From contig JANYBM010000084.1 in the NCBI GenBank assembly GCA_025361125.1, forward strand, positions 1 to 61,174: a stretch of DNA of 61,174 nt, in the 5' to 3' direction. Position 1 is the first letter of the stretch, and every line of letters begins with the position of its first letter. The stretch is from Holophagaceae bacterium (GTDB lineage Bacteria > Acidobacteriota > Holophagae > Holophagales > Holophagaceae). A model generated the notes under the pieces. The model saw only the letters and a program-made list of their open reading frames with translations, had not been told where the DNA came from and ran no database searches. A program made the position numbers and the translations under genes. Of this stretch, positions 20,092 through 29,215 are shown piece after piece.

Positions 20092-20817
20092 ATGACCAGC
20101 AGCTTTTTCCTCGACGGCAAGGAAATCCCATTCAAGGAAGGGCAGACCGTCCTACAAGCGGCGATGGGCGCAGGCCAATACATACCCCATCTCTGTTGGC
20201 GGCCGGAACTCGAACCCCACAGCTCCTGCCGGTTATGCATTGTCATCATCAGTGGCAAGCCTTTTTCCTCCTGTACCCAACCAGCTATGGAAGGGCAGAA
20301 GGTGGAGTGCAACACTCCAAAACTGAATGCCATGCGGCGGGCTGTCACTCAGCTTCTGTTCGTGGAGGGAAACCATTACTGTCCCTCTTGCGAGGAGAGT
20401 GGCAACTGCAAACTGCAGGCGACCGCGTACCACGTCGGGATGCAGGACAGTCACTTCCCCCACCAGTTCCCGATCAGGGAGCGGGATTCAAGCCATCCCC
20501 GGGTGAATCTCGATCGGGATCGCTGCATCCGCTGCGAAACCTGCGTCCGGGCTAGTCGTGAACTCGACGGCAAGAATGTTTTCGCCATACATGGGCGTGG
20601 CATCAAATCCAGATTGGCGGTGAATTCCCCCACGAGCCTATTGAAAGATAGTGGGATCTCTCCGGATGACATGGCCGTGAAACTTTGCCCGACGGGAGCG
20701 CTGACGGTGAAGCGGGTGGGGTTTGAATGGCCCATCGGGCAGCGGATCTATGACAAGGAATCCCTTGCCACGATTGAACTACGGGAATATGCGAACCAGG
20801 AGGCCGTTCATGGCTGA
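20092..20817 (+). CDS. hoxU: Hydrogenase diaphorase iron-sulfur subunit HoxU
   Basis: 241 residues, starting three bases after hoxF. The N-terminal [2Fe-2S] ferredoxin domain has cysteines in HLCWRPE, SSCRLC and SSCTQP. Next comes the His-ligated [4Fe-4S] site HYCPSCEESGNC. A further [4Fe-4S] site is CIRCETC plus the cysteine in KLCPTGAL. This is the NuoG-like N-terminal module that carries electrons between the FMN in HoxF and the NiFe subunits. Length matches the Ralstonia-type soluble hydrogenase subunit. Its 3' end overlaps hoxY by eight bases. Confidence 0.95.
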   Translation: MTSSFFLDGKEIPFKEGQTVLQAAMGAGQYIPHLCWRPELEPHSSCRLCIVIISGKPFSSCTQPAMEGQKVECNTPKLNAMRRAVTQLLFVEGNHYCPSCEESGNCKLQATAYHVGMQDSHFPHQFPIRERDSSHPRVNLDRDRCIRCETCVRASRELDGKNVFAIHGRGIKSRLAVNSPTSLLKDSGISPDDMAVKLCPTGALTVKRVGFEWPIGQRIYDKESLATIELREYANQEAVHG

Positions 20818-21352
20818 GAAACTCAAGGTTGCCACCTGCTCTCTGGCGGGCTGCTTTGGCTGCCATATGTCCCTCCTGGACATTGACGAACGGTTGCTGG
20901 ACTTGTTGGAGGTGGTGGAGTTCGACCGCAGCCCCATCAATGACATCAAGCACATCAGCCAACCGGTGGACCTGGGCCTGATCGAAGGCGGTGTCTGCAA
21001 TGCCGAGAATGTTCATGTCCTTCATGAATTCCGGAAGATGTGCAAGATCCTGGTGGCGGTGGGCGAATGCGGAATCACTGGTGGGCTTCCTTCCATGCGC
21101 AACAGCTTTACCCTGAAGGAGTGCCTGGAAGAGGCTTTCGTACGCGGTGTCGGGACCGAGAATGCTCATATTCCTGATGATCCGGAGATTCCTCTGCTCC
21201 TGGATAAAGTCCGCCCCCTCCACCACATCGTGAAGATTGATTACTTCCTTCCCGGGTGCCCACCCTCTGCGGACGCCCTCTGGTACTTCCTTACTGAACT
21301 CATGGCAGGCAACGATCCCAGCCTGCCCCAGGAACTCATCCACTTCGATTAA
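20810..21352 (+). CDS. hoxY: NiFe hydrogenase small subunit HoxY
   Basis: 180 residues from ATG 20810, preceded by AGGAGG and overlapping the hoxU stop. The proximal [4Fe-4S] cluster ligands are visible in CSLAGCFGC (residues 10-18), GECGITGG and PGCPPSAD. The protein has no Tat signal and only one cluster, as expected for cytoplasmic group 3d hydrogenases. It links the NiFe site in HoxH to HoxU. Confidence 0.95.
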   Translation: MAEKLKVATCSLAGCFGCHMSLLDIDERLLDLLEVVEFDRSPINDIKHISQPVDLGLIEGGVCNAENVHVLHEFRKMCKILVAVGECGITGGLPSMRNSFTLKECLEEAFVRGVGTENAHIPDDPEIPLLLDKVRPLHHIVKIDYFLPGCPPSADALWYFLTELMAGNDPSLPQELIHFD

Positions 21353-21381
21353 GCAACCCCCTCGGATTCCTAGGAATTTCC

Positions 21382-22881
21382 ATGACCCCCATCGCGAACA
21401 TGCAACTTGAAACCGCCATTCATCCTGAAGGCCTCAAACGCGTGGTCATCGAGCCGATCACCCGTGTGGAGGGCCACGGGAAAATCACTCTGCTCATGGA
21501 TGAACAGAATCAGGTGAAGCAGGCCAGGCTCCACATTGTCGAATTCCGGGGCTTCGAAAAGTTCATCCAGGGACGCCCCTACTGGGAAATCCCGGTGTTG
21601 GTGCAGCGCCTTTGCGGCATCTGCCCCGTCAGCCACCACCTGGCCGCCGCCAAGGCCATGGACATGCTCGTAGGCGCCCGCAAGCTCACTCCCACCGCTG
21701 AGAAGCTGCGCCGCCTGCTCCACTACGGCCAGACGCTGCAGAGCCACGCCCTGCATTTTTTCCACTTGGCCAGTCCTGATCTGCTTTTCGGGTTTGATGC
21801 GGAAGTGGCCAAGCGCAACATCATCGGCGTTATCCAGGCCCATCCGGCCATCGCAGTCCAGGGCGTGATGCTGCGCAAGTATGGACAAGAGGTCATCCGG
21901 GTACTGTCGGGTAAGCGTGTGCACGGGAATTTTGCGATTCCTGGCGGAGTGAACAAGAAACTCACCAAAGAGGATCGGGACTACCTGATGAAGGATCTTG
22001 ACCAGGTGCTCGAATGGTCGAAGGGCGCCGTGGATATCGCCCGAGGGATCTACACAGGGAACCTGGCAGAAAACGCATCCTTCGGAGCCTTTCGATCCAA
22101 TTATTTGAGCCTGACAGCACCGGACGGGAGTTTCGAACTCTACGACGGAGGACTCAGGGCCACGGATGCCAACGGCCAACGCATTTTTGACCAGGTGAAC
22201 AATGACCACTACCTGCGCCATATCCACGAGGAAGTTAAATCCTGGTCCTATATGAAATTCCCGTTCATCGTGGCTCTGGGCAACGATGATGGCTGGTACC
22301 GGGTGGGTCCCCTCGCCCGCATCAACAACGCGGATCGCATGCCGACACCCCTGGCGGAAGAGGAGCGACGGCGTTTCGCGGCCATGGGAGAAGGTGGACC
22401 CGTACATGCCACCCTGGCCTACCATTGGGCTCGAATGATCGAGATGCTCTATGCGGCTGAAGCCATTCGTGACTTGCTCGATGATCCCGATATTTACGGC
22501 GATGATCTTCTGACCCAGGGTGAAAGGGCCTTGGAAGGCGTCGGCGTCATTGAAGCTCCGCGTGGAACCCTGTTCCATCATTACGTGGTGGATGAAACCG
22601 ACTCCGTCGTCAAGGCCAACCTCATTGTGGCTACCACAAACAACAACACGGCCATGAACGTGGCGGTGCGGGAGGTCGCGGCCCATTACCTGGACGGGCA
22701 GGAGCTCACCGAGGGATTGCTCAACCACCTCGAAGTGGCCATCCGCGCCTATGATCCTTGTCTTTCCTGCGCCACCCACGCCCTTGGGAAAATGCCCCTA
22801 GAGGTGGAATTGCTTGCTGCGAATGGAAACCTGGTGGATCGGCTGGTCAGGAACGCGGACGGCCATTGCGAGGAAAAGTGA
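21382..22881 (+). CDS. hoxH: NiFe hydrogenase large subunit HoxH
   Basis: 499 residues. The nickel ligands are in RLCGICPVSHH (Cys78, Cys81) and DPCLSCATH (Cys460, Cys463, His466). A 33-residue tail follows His466 and is the C-terminal peptide removed during maturation. The ITRVEGHGK start and the CATHALGKMPL context are those of bidirectional group 3d enzymes, which interconvert H2 and NADH. TAGGAA is the ribosome-binding site. No hyp maturation genes are in the window apart from the endopeptidase that follows. Confidence 0.96.
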   Translation: MTPIANMQLETAIHPEGLKRVVIEPITRVEGHGKITLLMDEQNQVKQARLHIVEFRGFEKFIQGRPYWEIPVLVQRLCGICPVSHHLAAAKAMDMLVGARKLTPTAEKLRRLLHYGQTLQSHALHFFHLASPDLLFGFDAEVAKRNIIGVIQAHPAIAVQGVMLRKYGQEVIRVLSGKRVHGNFAIPGGVNKKLTKEDRDYLMKDLDQVLEWSKGAVDIARGIYTGNLAENASFGAFRSNYLSLTAPDGSFELYDGGLRATDANGQRIFDQVNNDHYLRHIHEEVKSWSYMKFPFIVALGNDDGWYRVGPLARINNADRMPTPLAEEERRRFAAMGEGGPVHATLAYHWARMIEMLYAAEAIRDLLDDPDIYGDDLLTQGERALEGVGVIEAPRGTLFHHYVVDETDSVVKANLIVATTNNNTAMNVAVREVAAHYLDGQELTEGLLNHLEVAIRAYDPCLSCATHALGKMPLEVELLAANGNLVDRLVRNADGHCEEK

Positions 22882-23387
22882 AGCCCACTGCAACCCCCAC
22901 GAGTGTGCCCCGCATCATCATCATGGGTTGCGGCAACCCCAGCCGGGGTGACGATGCTTTAGGGTCGGTGCTCCTGGAAAGAGTGGGGCACTGGCTTCAC
23001 TTGCACCCCGACAGGCCCGTGGTGGCGGTGGAGGACTTCCAGTTCCAGGTGGAGCATTCCTTGGATCTGGAAGACCGGGAGCTAGCCCTCTTTGTGGATG
23101 CAACGACCTCTGGTCCGGATCCTTTCACCCTTACGCGAATCCAGCCACTGGAGGATTCTAGTTTCTCGACCCATGCCATCTCTCCCCAGGCCGTGCTGCA
23201 TGCCTTCCTGACCCTGGGCCATACCAAGCCGCCACCCTCATTCGTCCTGGCTGTCCGGGGGCATTCCTTCGAACTCGGAGAGGGCCTGAGCCCCAAGGCT
23301 CTGAGCAATCTGCAGGCCAGCTGGAATCTGCTTGAACAACTCCTGGAGGCACCCAGCCTTGAATATTGGGAAGGCCGTTGCACCTAA
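22878..23387 (+). CDS. hoxW: Hydrogenase maturation endopeptidase HoxW
   Basis: 169 residues from a GTG at 22878 that overlaps the hoxH stop (GTGA) behind GAGGAAAA; the conserved core starts at IIIMGCGNPSRGDDALG. The aspartate in that motif and the ones in VDATTSG and a later histidine (THAISPQ) bind nickel in the family. It should cleave the HoxH C-terminal tail after His466 once nickel is inserted. It is the last gene of the operon and converges on the DUF188 gene with only five bases between stops. Confidence 0.88.
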   Translation: MKPTATPTSVPRIIIMGCGNPSRGDDALGSVLLERVGHWLHLHPDRPVVAVEDFQFQVEHSLDLEDRELALFVDATTSGPDPFTLTRIQPLEDSSFSTHAISPQAVLHAFLTLGHTKPPPSFVLAVRGHSFELGEGLSPKALSNLQASWNLLEQLLEAPSLEYWEGRCT

Positions 23388-23392
23388 GGTTT

Positions 23393-23851
23393 TCAGTGCA
23401 TGGCCTTCTTCTGTGCCTGGATCAAGGTGTCCAGGGATTGCAGAAATTTTGAGCGGTCTTTGGCTTCGAAGGGCGCCGGTCCGCCGCTGACCATGCCCAT
23501 GTCGCGCAGCTGGGCCATGAGTTCCCGGGTGGCCAAGGCGTCACCCATGGCGTCGTCGGTGAACACTTTGCCCCTGGAATCCAGCACCCGCGCGCCTTTG
23601 GCGAGGCAGCGCGCGGCCAGGGGAAGATCCGACGTGATGGCGATGTCGGTGCTGGTGACGCGCTCGGCGATCCAGTCATCGGCCACGTCGAGCTGGCCCC
23701 CCCGCACGACCACCATCTCGAAGAGCGGATCCCGGGGGATGCGCAGGCTGGAGTTGGCGACGAGATGGACTTTCAGCCCGTAGCGCTTGGCGACGCGGAA
23801 GATCTCATCCTTGACCGGGCAGGCGTCTCCATCCACATAGAGCTCAATCAA
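23393..23851 (-). CDS. YaiI/YqxD family protein (DUF188)
   Basis: 152 residues. The N-terminus YVDGDACPVKDEI and the internal VADDWIAERV and TSDLPLAARCLAKGARVLD are diagnostic of this PIN-like, NYN-related family of unknown function; conserved aspartates may bind metal. It starts with TTG behind a GGGGGAAA stretch, and the TTGA overlaps the stop of the upstream flavin reductase gene. Confidence 0.9.
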   Translation of the reverse strand: MIELYVDGDACPVKDEIFRVAKRYGLKVHLVANSSLRIPRDPLFEMVVVRGGQLDVADDWIAERVTSTDIAITSDLPLAARCLAKGARVLDSRGKVFTDDAMGDALATRELMAQLRDMGMVSGGPAPFEAKDRSKFLQSLDTLIQAQKKAMH

Positions 23852-24414
23852 GATTTTCCCCCATTTTGAGTGTGGACATCCACCGCACGAGCCAAGCCAG
23901 CCAGGATGGCTTCTAGGGTCACCGCCAGAGCCGGGTCAACAATTTCGCCATTCGACTTCACGCGGCTTCGGCCAAAGGGGATGGGCTGGGAAATCGCCGG
24001 GACGATGTCGGCCGACATGACCGCAAGGGTTTGGGTCAGCCAGGCCAGCGCCTTCTCGCCGCCTGAAGCTGCGGGCGAACTGCTGAGGGCAGCCACGGGT
24101 TTGTCCACGAATTCCCCGGTCGCCACGGTCCATTCCAAAGCGTTCTTCAAAATGCCCGGCATGCCGTGGGCGTATTCCGGCGTGCAGATGATGATGCCCC
24201 CCGCTGCCCGGACCTGGTCCCGGAAGGCCTGGACTGAATCCGGTGCTTCTTCGGGCTCCAGACCCGGATCGAAGGGCGGTAATTCCGCCAGACCAGCGTA
24301 CAAGGTGACATGGAGTCCCGGCGGCGCGAGGGCTTGGATCGCCCGTAAAAGGGCTGTATTGGAAGATTCAGAGCGCAGGCTGCCGGATACGGCGAGGAAG
24401 TTCATAGAAGACAT
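23848..24414 (-). CDS. NADPH-dependent FMN reductase family protein
   Basis: 188 residues from ATG 24414 (ATG 24405, three codons on, is an equally plausible start). The flavodoxin-like fold shows the phosphate-binding loop SGSLRSESSNT and the PEYAHGMPGILKNALEW segment that contacts FMN. Members reduce FMN, quinones or azo dyes with NADPH in the cytoplasm. It overlaps the DUF188 gene by four bases, so the two are co-transcribed. The 230 bases upstream are AT-rich with no clear element beyond possible promoter sequence. Confidence 0.85.
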   Translation of the reverse strand: MSSMNFLAVSGSLRSESSNTALLRAIQALAPPGLHVTLYAGLAELPPFDPGLEPEEAPDSVQAFRDQVRAAGGIIICTPEYAHGMPGILKNALEWTVATGEFVDKPVAALSSSPAASGGEKALAWLTQTLAVMSADIVPAISQPIPFGRSRVKSNGEIVDPALAVTLEAILAGLARAVDVHTQNGGKS

Positions 24415-24647
24415 CCGAGTGGAACAAATGGCACCTGATTTTGGGTCGAACAAGGGTTAGACGCCGCAGCCCACGCGGGCCACCTCAATAGGCGGAAAGC
24501 TTGGGTACCCTTGGGAACAAATTGGGAGTCGTCATGTTAGCATTTTTAGGTTTAACGGTATTTTCATGAAATATTTAATTTCATTATTTTCTATATTTAG
24601 AATCATTTTAGAAGGGTCTCAGGACAGGTCACCACCGGAAATGGCCT

Positions 24648-25190
24648 TCATAGCTTCACTTTGCAGGGAACCCGTCTGGAGCGGAAATAACGGACAAGTA
24701 ATGGCACAAGAATCATTGCGGCGAGAACGACAAGAATGGTCCTATTTGGATCTCGAAGGTAAGAGTTCAGGCGCAAGGTCGTGAGGGCAATGACGGTGTA
24801 ATAGAGCATGTCGCCGGTAATCGCAAAGGTCCAGCCAGCTATGAATCCGTGTCCAGCCGCGTGCGCCGTGGCGCGCCCTGTGATCGGATCCACGCCGAAG
24901 GCAATCATCACGAGCGTGAATGGACCCACACCTGTGCCACTGAAATAACCCGCGCTGCGAGCTATGGCTATTTTCATCGCGTCGCTCAGACGAGCTAGAA
25001 ATGGCACTTTTCGCCCCAAGGCAACCAGAAACCGAAGCAGCGGTTCAAAGGCCAGGGCAAGGATCAGATCTGAAACAAAGTAGAGCCCGGCCGTTACGGG
25101 CCAGTGCAAACCATTGGTACGGGCAAGTAATACCCCAGCGGGGATTCCGCCCCCGACTGGAATGAGGAAGAGCATCAGTACGGGGAGCAT
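24648..25190 (-). CDS. Small multi-pass membrane protein, function unknown
   Basis: 180 residues from ATG 25190 (an in-frame TTG at 25232 would add 14). Five hydrophobic segments are visible. A conserved-looking loop, ATAHAAGHGFIAGWTF, follows GYFSGTGVGPFTLVMIAFG. Its shape resembles small export-type membrane proteins, but I do not recognise a family with confidence. It lies in the same direction as, and about 100 bases downstream of, another membrane protein gene. Confidence 0.6.
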   Translation of the reverse strand: MLPVLMLFLIPVGGGIPAGVLLARTNGLHWPVTAGLYFVSDLILALAFEPLLRFLVALGRKVPFLARLSDAMKIAIARSAGYFSGTGVGPFTLVMIAFGVDPITGRATAHAAGHGFIAGWTFAITGDMLYYTVIALTTLRLNSYLRDPNRTILVVLAAMILVPLLVRYFRSRRVPCKVKL

Positions 25191-25291
25191 GGTGGATTTT
25201 AACCGGAATGAGTCGAATGATTGCCGAGACAAAGGATGAACGGTCCCAGAAATTTCGGGCTACATAACGATGAATTCGACTATCTACCTCG

Positions 25292-25852
25292 CTACCTCGG
25301 CCAGAGCCATCCAAATGTCCCTGCTGTCAGCAGCGCATAAATGACCGCATCCACCAGTTCTTTGATGACTGCGCTCCAGGGGCGGCCCATCCAGATGGCT
25401 CCCGGGATGGCACCAAGGCCGTACGCCATGAAGGCGGCGCTACCCACGACCCGGAACACGGTCAGGTAGTGGGTCTTCATCGGGAGCGTGACGTAGCCGA
25501 TGTAGCCCGCAAATAGGGCGACCACCGTGGTGAACAGGAACCAGGAGATCAGCGAAGACCCCATGCCCGGTACGCCGTTGGGCCTGAGCAGGATGAAGCC
25601 GAGGGGACCATCCACGTACTTCTTCTTCATCTCCTCGCTGCCCATGTCCTTCATGTCCGAGCAGTAGGGCAGGACGTATTGACCGGGCGCGGGGTTGTCC
25701 TTGCGTATGGCTTCCCTCACTTCGTCTTCGTTGGCCAATTTGTGGTATTCGGAATTGTGGTACTTGAACACCATATGGATGAGGCTACTGGCGATGAAGA
25801 CGAAGACCGCAGAAAGCAGGATGGGCAGCCATAGGCTTGCAAGCGAGAACAT
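25292..25852 (-). CDS. Conserved membrane protein, function unknown
   Basis: 186 residues. One N-terminal helix (residues 8-28) is followed by a hydrophilic region with NSEYHKLANEDEVREAIRKD and PGQYVLPYCSD, then three more helices in the C-terminal half. A GGAGGTTTC ribosome-binding site supports the ATG. No function can be given. Confidence 0.7.
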   Translation of the reverse strand: MFSLASLWLPILLSAVFVFIASSLIHMVFKYHNSEYHKLANEDEVREAIRKDNPAPGQYVLPYCSDMKDMGSEEMKKKYVDGPLGFILLRPNGVPGMGSSLISWFLFTTVVALFAGYIGYVTLPMKTHYLTVFRVVGSAAFMAYGLGAIPGAIWMGRPWSAVIKELVDAVIYALLTAGTFGWLWPR

Positions 25853-26023
25853 GAAACCTCCGGGAGACGAGTTTCAGAGTGATTGGGTTGGAAATGGACG
25901 CCCAGCTTAGCGCTGCCTGGTTTGGTGTCAAGTGTGAACGCAGCCCGCAGTGGCAGCGGGGTGTGATTTTCGGATGATATCCTTGCCTTCGGAGACGAAG
26001 GGCCATGCACCCAACAAAGCCTC

Positions 26024-27010
26024 ATGAAGCCTAGATCGAGGGCAAAGTCGGCGCCCGTTGATGGCATCGCGCAAAAGCCAGGACTGCATCCACGCAATCC
26101 CCATCGCCATGGCTATGACTTCGATCAGCTCATCGCCGGCAGTCCTGAGCTTGGGCTTTTCGTAAAGCCCAATGCTTACGGTGATGCCTCCATTGACTAC
26201 TCGGATCCGGTCGCCGTGAAGTCGCTGAATCGGGCGCTATTGAAGTGTGTCCACGGCATCGAGCATTGGGAGCTACCGTCCGGTTACCTTTGTCCGCCAG
26301 TTCCCGGTCGCGCGGATTATCTGCATTATTTGGCGGACTTGTTGGCCGAAGACAAGGGTGGTGAGATCCCGCGGGGTGTGCAAGTGCGCGTGCTTGATAT
26401 CGGAGTGGGCGCCAACGCCATTTATCCCTTGGTGGGCCATGCCACCTTCGGTTGGGGTTTTCTGGGCTCTGATATTGAGGCAAAGGCCTTGGCAGCGGCG
26501 TGGCAGATCGTGGAGGCGAACGGGCTAGTGAGAGCTATCGAGTTGCGGCGGCAGACGCAGCCAGCGATATTCCGCGGCCTATTTAAGGACGGTGAAACGT
26601 TCGATCTCACCATGTGCAACCCACCCTTTCATGCTTCCCGGGAAGAGTCTCAGGAGGGTTCTCGACGGAAATGGACGAACCTGGGCAAGGGGAATTCCAC
26701 AAAGGCCACGCCCGCCCTGAATTTCGGAGGGCAGGATGGGGAATTATGGTGCGAGGGCGGTGAAGCGGGTTTCGTTCGCCGCATGGTCGAGGAAAGCTCA
26801 GAGATCCCTATGCGATGTCTCTGGTTCACCACACTCCTGTCAAAGTCATCCAATTTGCCAGGCGTCCTCCGTACCCTTAAGCAAGCGCATGTGAAGTCCA
26901 AGCGCATTCTCCCCATGGCACAAGGACAGAAACAGAGCCGAATCGTGGCCTGGACCTTTTGCACTCCGACAATGCGCGAACGCTGGGCTAAAGAGCGATG
27001 GAGCAGCTAA
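26024..27010 (+). CDS. rlmF: 23S rRNA (adenine-1618-N6)-methyltransferase RlmF
   Basis: 328 residues. It aligns along its length with RlmF: KPGLHPRNPH near the N-terminus, CPPVPGRADY, the SAM-binding DIGVGANAIYPL, the N6-adenine methyltransferase signature CNPPFHAS, ALNFGGQDGELWCEGGE and MAQGQKQSRIVAWTF. It methylates A1618 of 23S rRNA. It is a stand-alone gene that ends at a hairpin and converges on the CARDB-protein gene. Confidence 0.95.
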   Translation: MKPRSRAKSAPVDGIAQKPGLHPRNPHRHGYDFDQLIAGSPELGLFVKPNAYGDASIDYSDPVAVKSLNRALLKCVHGIEHWELPSGYLCPPVPGRADYLHYLADLLAEDKGGEIPRGVQVRVLDIGVGANAIYPLVGHATFGWGFLGSDIEAKALAAAWQIVEANGLVRAIELRRQTQPAIFRGLFKDGETFDLTMCNPPFHASREESQEGSRRKWTNLGKGNSTKATPALNFGGQDGELWCEGGEAGFVRRMVEESSEIPMRCLWFTTLLSKSSNLPGVLRTLKQAHVKSKRILPMAQGQKQSRIVAWTFCTPTMRERWAKERWSS

Positions 27011-27043
27011 GCACTGCGAGGGTCGACTGATCTCCGCAGTGCT
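27010..27043. terminator. Bidirectional hairpin between rlmF and the CARDB gene
   Basis: AGCACTGCG pairs perfectly with CGCAGTGCT around a 16-nt loop, starting in the last base of the rlmF stop codon and lying 15 bases from the stop of the convergent gene. There is no T-tract, so termination may be weak or factor-assisted. Confidence 0.55.
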
Positions 27044-27057
27044 GCAGGAGGCGGGCG

Positions 27058-27951
27058 CTATTTGCTAGTGGCTTTGGTGGGGACGTAATGCCCTGGGCAG
27101 CGATGATCGGGTCCGGGCTCGAGTCCAAAAGCAAGGATGGGCGGCTGTCCGCCCTGGAACTCGGCCTTGACGCCCCATTGATGTTGGCGGTTCACGCTGT
27201 CGGGAGCCAGGTGCGCGATATCCACGAACTCATCCACATGGGTCGGGAAGGGCGCCATGAACGTCTTGTCGCCGGGAGTGGTGCTATCCGTGGTGCACCA
27301 GACATGGTAGGAAGTGATTCCAGCAGGATTATCTATCATGATGTGGACGCGCACCTTGAGACCGGCTGCACACTCCACGCTGACAACCTTCGCGACGGCT
27401 TTGCTGGGGGGCTGAGGCGTCGTGCTGGCTTTGCATTTAAGCCGATATTTGAAGGAAAACTGGTTGTTGGCCTCATTGGATTCCGCAACAAGGTTGCCAT
27501 CATCCAGAGAAAGTGTCAGAGCGTGGGAGCCCTCGAGCAGATAGGGTTGGGTGGTGACCGATTTGGATTCGCCCACGTTTAGGTGCCGAGCCGTATTGAT
27601 GGCCACGTCGCCCCCATCCACTTTCAACTTGTTGGTGTAGTTCGGGCTAGTGGGGGCCGCGCCGATGTTCACTTCATCGTAGGTAGCATTGAAGGCGCAC
27701 CTACCGTTGGCTGATGCACCCGGCAGGGGCGCGACGTCCGAAAGGTCCACGAAACCGCCCCATGGAACGAACTTGCCACCAGCTCCACCAACGGCGCCTC
27801 CGATGATGATGCCGCCCTTGCGGCTGGTGATGTCCGGCTTGCCTTGGCCTGGGCGTGGATTCCGGTTGGTGAGCTCGGGGTTCTGCGCCATGAGGGCTGC
27901 GCTTGCCACGAACAACAGGGTGAATACCCCAAAACGGATTGTTTTATTCAT
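27058..27951 (-). CDS. Secreted protein with CARDB (Ig-like) domain
   Basis: 297 residues with a signal peptide (MNKTIRFGVFTLLFVASAALMAQ). Residues of about 75-175 resemble the CARDB adhesion-type beta-sandwich: NYTNKLKVDGGDVA, LNVGESKSVTTQPYLLEGSH and LSLDDGNLVAESNEANNQFSF. Two cysteines flank the C-terminal region, which has no recognised domain. It is presumably periplasmic or exposed. It is divergent from the caspase/FHA-Lon cluster, so a functional link is possible but only positional. Confidence 0.7.
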   Translation of the reverse strand: MNKTIRFGVFTLLFVASAALMAQNPELTNRNPRPGQGKPDITSRKGGIIIGGAVGGAGGKFVPWGGFVDLSDVAPLPGASANGRCAFNATYDEVNIGAAPTSPNYTNKLKVDGGDVAINTARHLNVGESKSVTTQPYLLEGSHALTLSLDDGNLVAESNEANNQFSFKYRLKCKASTTPQPPSKAVAKVVSVECAAGLKVRVHIMIDNPAGITSYHVWCTTDSTTPGDKTFMAPFPTHVDEFVDIAHLAPDSVNRQHQWGVKAEFQGGQPPILAFGLEPGPDHRCPGHYVPTKATSK

Positions 27952-28523
27952 ATCGCACTCCTAACAAAGAGGTTGTTGGAAAAGAAACCGGAAACTAGTT
28001 TTTGACGATTTGAAAGCAATGAATGGGGGTTGCGGTCTTGAGTGAATTCCTTCTTGATCACAGGATCACTGAATCACTTTGCTGAAACTTCAACGGTTGG
28101 AATAAAATGAGCCACTGGCTCCACATCCGATAGCATCAACACGAATGCCAGGGGATCACTGCCTCGATTCATGAAGTTCCTCCAATTCGTTGGTTATGTA
28201 CTAAAAAATGCATGGGAAAAAATTATAAGAAGTTTGTTTATCGATTTTAGGATAGGTGAACACGAGGTGTGAGGAATTCTTGGTCGAAATCCTATCCACG
28301 TCAATAGGAATTTTGGAACTTATCTTTCCAAATGGGGCAAAATTTTCCACAGCATTGCTAAGCAAAAGAATGGAGATTTGCAGGTGGATCCATTTCGCCC
28401 TGTTTCGGCCAAAGCGATTTTAGTGCATCATTCACCCAACTATTCAAACTTGACTGTCCATCTTGGGCTTGGCCCTACCGCACCTGAGCTCCAAGTCTTC
28501 TATCCCATTTCCCAGGAGGATAT
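27952..28523. other. 572-bp AT-rich intergenic region upstream of the caspase/FHA-Lon cluster
   Basis: No ORF with a credible start or codon pattern is present on either strand. The region carries the divergent promoters of the CARDB gene and the 221-residue secreted protein gene. A TTGACT at about 28449 is a possible -35 box, but no convincing -10 is paired with it. A strong CAGGAGG precedes the ATG at 28524. Confidence 0.5.
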
Positions 28524-29189
28524 ATGAGATCAAACCCCTTCACGTCGGCTTTCGCGATGCTGCTTTTATCTGCATCGTTCCCACAGGTTTCCATGGCGAA
28601 AGCCGCCCAGGAGACCCCCAAGGCACCCGAGTCGGATTGCCTGACGGAAAACGCCAATCTAAAAAACAAGATGCAGTTTTTCGTCTGCCTCAATGCGAAA
28701 CGTGAGTACTGCCAGGATCAGCTACTCAAACTCCAAACGGAATGTCCACAAGGTTCAGCCAAATACAGCGGAGCCTACAACAAATATTTGGCGGTGAAAA
28801 ACAAGGCCAACCAACTCTTGGACATGGTTGTCGCCGAAATGAAATATCACGACAAGACTCCCCAGGAGAAATTCAAGCAACTCATGAAAGAGGTCAATGA
28901 TAGTACTCAGGAATTCGATCGATACGTGCTCGGGACAACGTGCGAAGGCGGAAGCAACCGCTTCCTGCCGCTTCTGATTCCGATCATTACGGCGGCCTTG
29001 TTGGACCGAAGCCGCACCTTGATTGATGGGTGGCTCTCTGGCAACCAGAACATGAAAGAACAACGCGCCGCCGAACTAACCTCGCAGCGTTGGAGGTCGC
29101 CCAGTGAATTTGGTGCTCCGGCCCCGGTGGCGGCTATGCCAGTAGTTCCGCCCCCCGCGGATCCTGCCGCCCCGCCACCGGGGAATTGA
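28524..29189 (+). CDS. Small secreted protein of unknown function, first gene of the caspase cluster
   Basis: 221 residues. A signal peptide ends near MAKAAQ (about residue 28). Cysteines occur in DCLTEN, FFVCLNA, EYCQDQ, TECPQG and TTCEGG. The middle is helical and lysine-rich, the segment RFLPLLIPIITAALL is hydrophobic, and the tail is proline/alanine-rich. I do not recognise a family. A CAGGAGGATAT ribosome-binding site makes the start certain. The caspase gene begins 26 bases after its stop, so the two are almost certainly co-transcribed. Confidence 0.75.
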   Translation: MRSNPFTSAFAMLLLSASFPQVSMAKAAQETPKAPESDCLTENANLKNKMQFFVCLNAKREYCQDQLLKLQTECPQGSAKYSGAYNKYLAVKNKANQLLDMVVAEMKYHDKTPQEKFKQLMKEVNDSTQEFDRYVLGTTCEGGSNRFLPLLIPIITAALLDRSRTLIDGWLSGNQNMKEQRAAELTSQRWRSPSEFGAPAPVAAMPVVPPPADPAAPPPGN

Positions 29190-29215
29190 GCTTGATCAGG
29201 AAGTGGGGTTTCACC

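Noticed and set aside
21370-22779. 469-codon open frame antisense to hoxH
   Set aside because: Entirely overlaps a certain gene, no homologous domain, no ribosome-binding site; typical shadow in GC-rich DNA.
23400-23783. Open frame antisense to the DUF188 gene
   Set aside because: Shadow of a gene with clear family motifs.
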